From Magnetococcales bacterium (lineage in GTDB: Bacteria; Pseudomonadota; Magnetococcia; Magnetococcales; Magnetaquicoccaceae): a stretch of 64,000 bases of DNA. The stretch is from positions 50,292 through 114,291 of the forward strand of contig JADGAZ010000007.1 in NCBI GenBank assembly GCA_015231755.1, read 5' to 3'. The position numbers and the translations under genes are program-made. Below the pieces are notes generated by a model. The model did not search any database. It saw only the letters and a program-made list of their open reading frames with translations, and was not told the DNA's origin. Each line of letters begins with the position of its first letter. The first letter of the stretch is position 1. Positions 63,824 through 64,000 of the stretch are shown here, one piece after another.

Positions 63824-63869
63824 CCAGGGGCCATTGGCCCCTGGTGGAATCCAAGGGCGAAGCCCTTGG
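63824..63869. terminator. Double hairpin after the cytidylyltransferase gene
   Basis: Two stems, CCAGGGGCCA/TGGCCCCTGG (63824-63844) and CCAAGGGC/GCCCTTGG (63851-63869), lie 36-81 nt after the stop. No T-run follows directly; the next hairpin contains one. Confidence 0.45.
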
Positions 63870-63894
63870 GACTTGTCGTGTTGAGGCGCGCTGC

Positions 63895-63923
63895 GCTTTT
63901 TTCGCAAAAGACGCGAAAAAAGC
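63895..63923. repeat. Dispersed palindromic repeat, copy 3, 11-bp hairpin
   Basis: GCTTTTTTCGC pairs with GCGAAAAAAGC around a 7-nt loop, preceded by gcgcgctgc and followed by tttgaaa and gcgc. The same order occurs at 12208-12270. Confidence 0.75.
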
Positions 63924-63938
63924 TGGTTTGAAAGCGCG

Positions 63939-64000
63939 CAAAGACAAAGACAAAGACAAAGACAAAGACAAAGACAAAGACAAAGACAAAGACAAAGACA
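63939..64000. repeat. CAAAGA hexanucleotide microsatellite, runs off the window
   Basis: Just over ten perfect copies of CAAAGA reach the right edge, so the full length is unknown. In copy 1 the corresponding region (12265-12298) holds degenerate AAAG units. Confidence 0.95.

Noticed and set aside
63939..64000. CAAAGA repeats as a CRISPR array
   Set aside because: Six-base perfect units without spacers; it is a microsatellite.
1..64000. Magnetosome, carboxysome or RuBisCO genes that would fix the lifestyle
   Set aside because: None could be recognised in the window; autotrophy is inferred only from dabA and SulP.
1..64000. tRNA, rRNA, tmRNA or riboswitch genes
   Set aside because: No cloverleaf, conserved rRNA segment or known riboswitch core was noticed; weak structures cannot be excluded by eye.

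Overview
The window is one stretch of a high-GC Gram-negative proteobacterial chromosome. It carries outer-membrane and cell-envelope genes (Tol-Pal, RND efflux, an NlpD-like protein), a core translation block and a large inorganic-carbon transport operon. I see no phage genes, transposases, CRISPR arrays, tRNA or rRNA. Long open frames antisense to real genes are common and were treated as products of the high GC. Autotrophic, possibly sulfur-oxidising metabolism is suggested by DabA, SulP and TauE. A magnetococcal or other deep alphaproteobacterial origin is only my guess; no magnetosome gene is present.

Layout. 1-8.4 kb (minus): an operon led by an SCP2-like protein, then a membrane-fusion protein, an RND pump and four secreted, mostly low-complexity proteins of unknown function. 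8.65-12.1 kb: an ABC-2 permease without an ATPase, then small exported proteins, an Amidase_3 enzyme and CreA. 12.4-17.2 kb (minus): pckA-pgi and nlpD-pcm, facing a GT-C glycosyltransferase. 19.2-35.7 kb (minus): an almost unbroken housekeeping row, in transcription order tolB, pal, cpoB, queC, tilS, ftsH, folP, glmM, thrS, infC, rpmI, rplT, pheS, pheT. Several neighbours are translationally coupled by ATGA or TTGA overlaps.

36.1-53.6 kb is the most interesting part. A TauE/SafE permease, a small three-TM protein and a tandem Usp protein precede a divergent NtrC-type regulator and histidine kinase. Opposite these runs an operon of two small AFAEAGE-motif proteins, SulP, a NuoM-like subunit, DabA, a NuoL/DabB-like subunit and two more NuoM-like subunits. 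A good sigma-54 -24/-12 promoter (41676-41691) and two identical-pattern dyads (TTGCA-N3-TGCAA) lie between the regulator genes and this operon. I propose a sigma-54-controlled inorganic-carbon uptake system with four proton-channel-type subunits, instead of the usual one, beside DabA.

53.7-64 kb: a dual-SPOR protein broken by a 2-nt duplication inside a 54-nt tandem repeat, then alr, dnaB, radC, an ankyrin protein and fur. A coupled trio follows: lipase-like hydrolase, His-rich CDF metal exporter, and a cytidylyltransferase-HAD fusion. A dispersed palindromic repeat family occurs at 12.2, 22.8 and 63.9 kb; the last copy runs into a CAAAGA microsatellite at the window edge.
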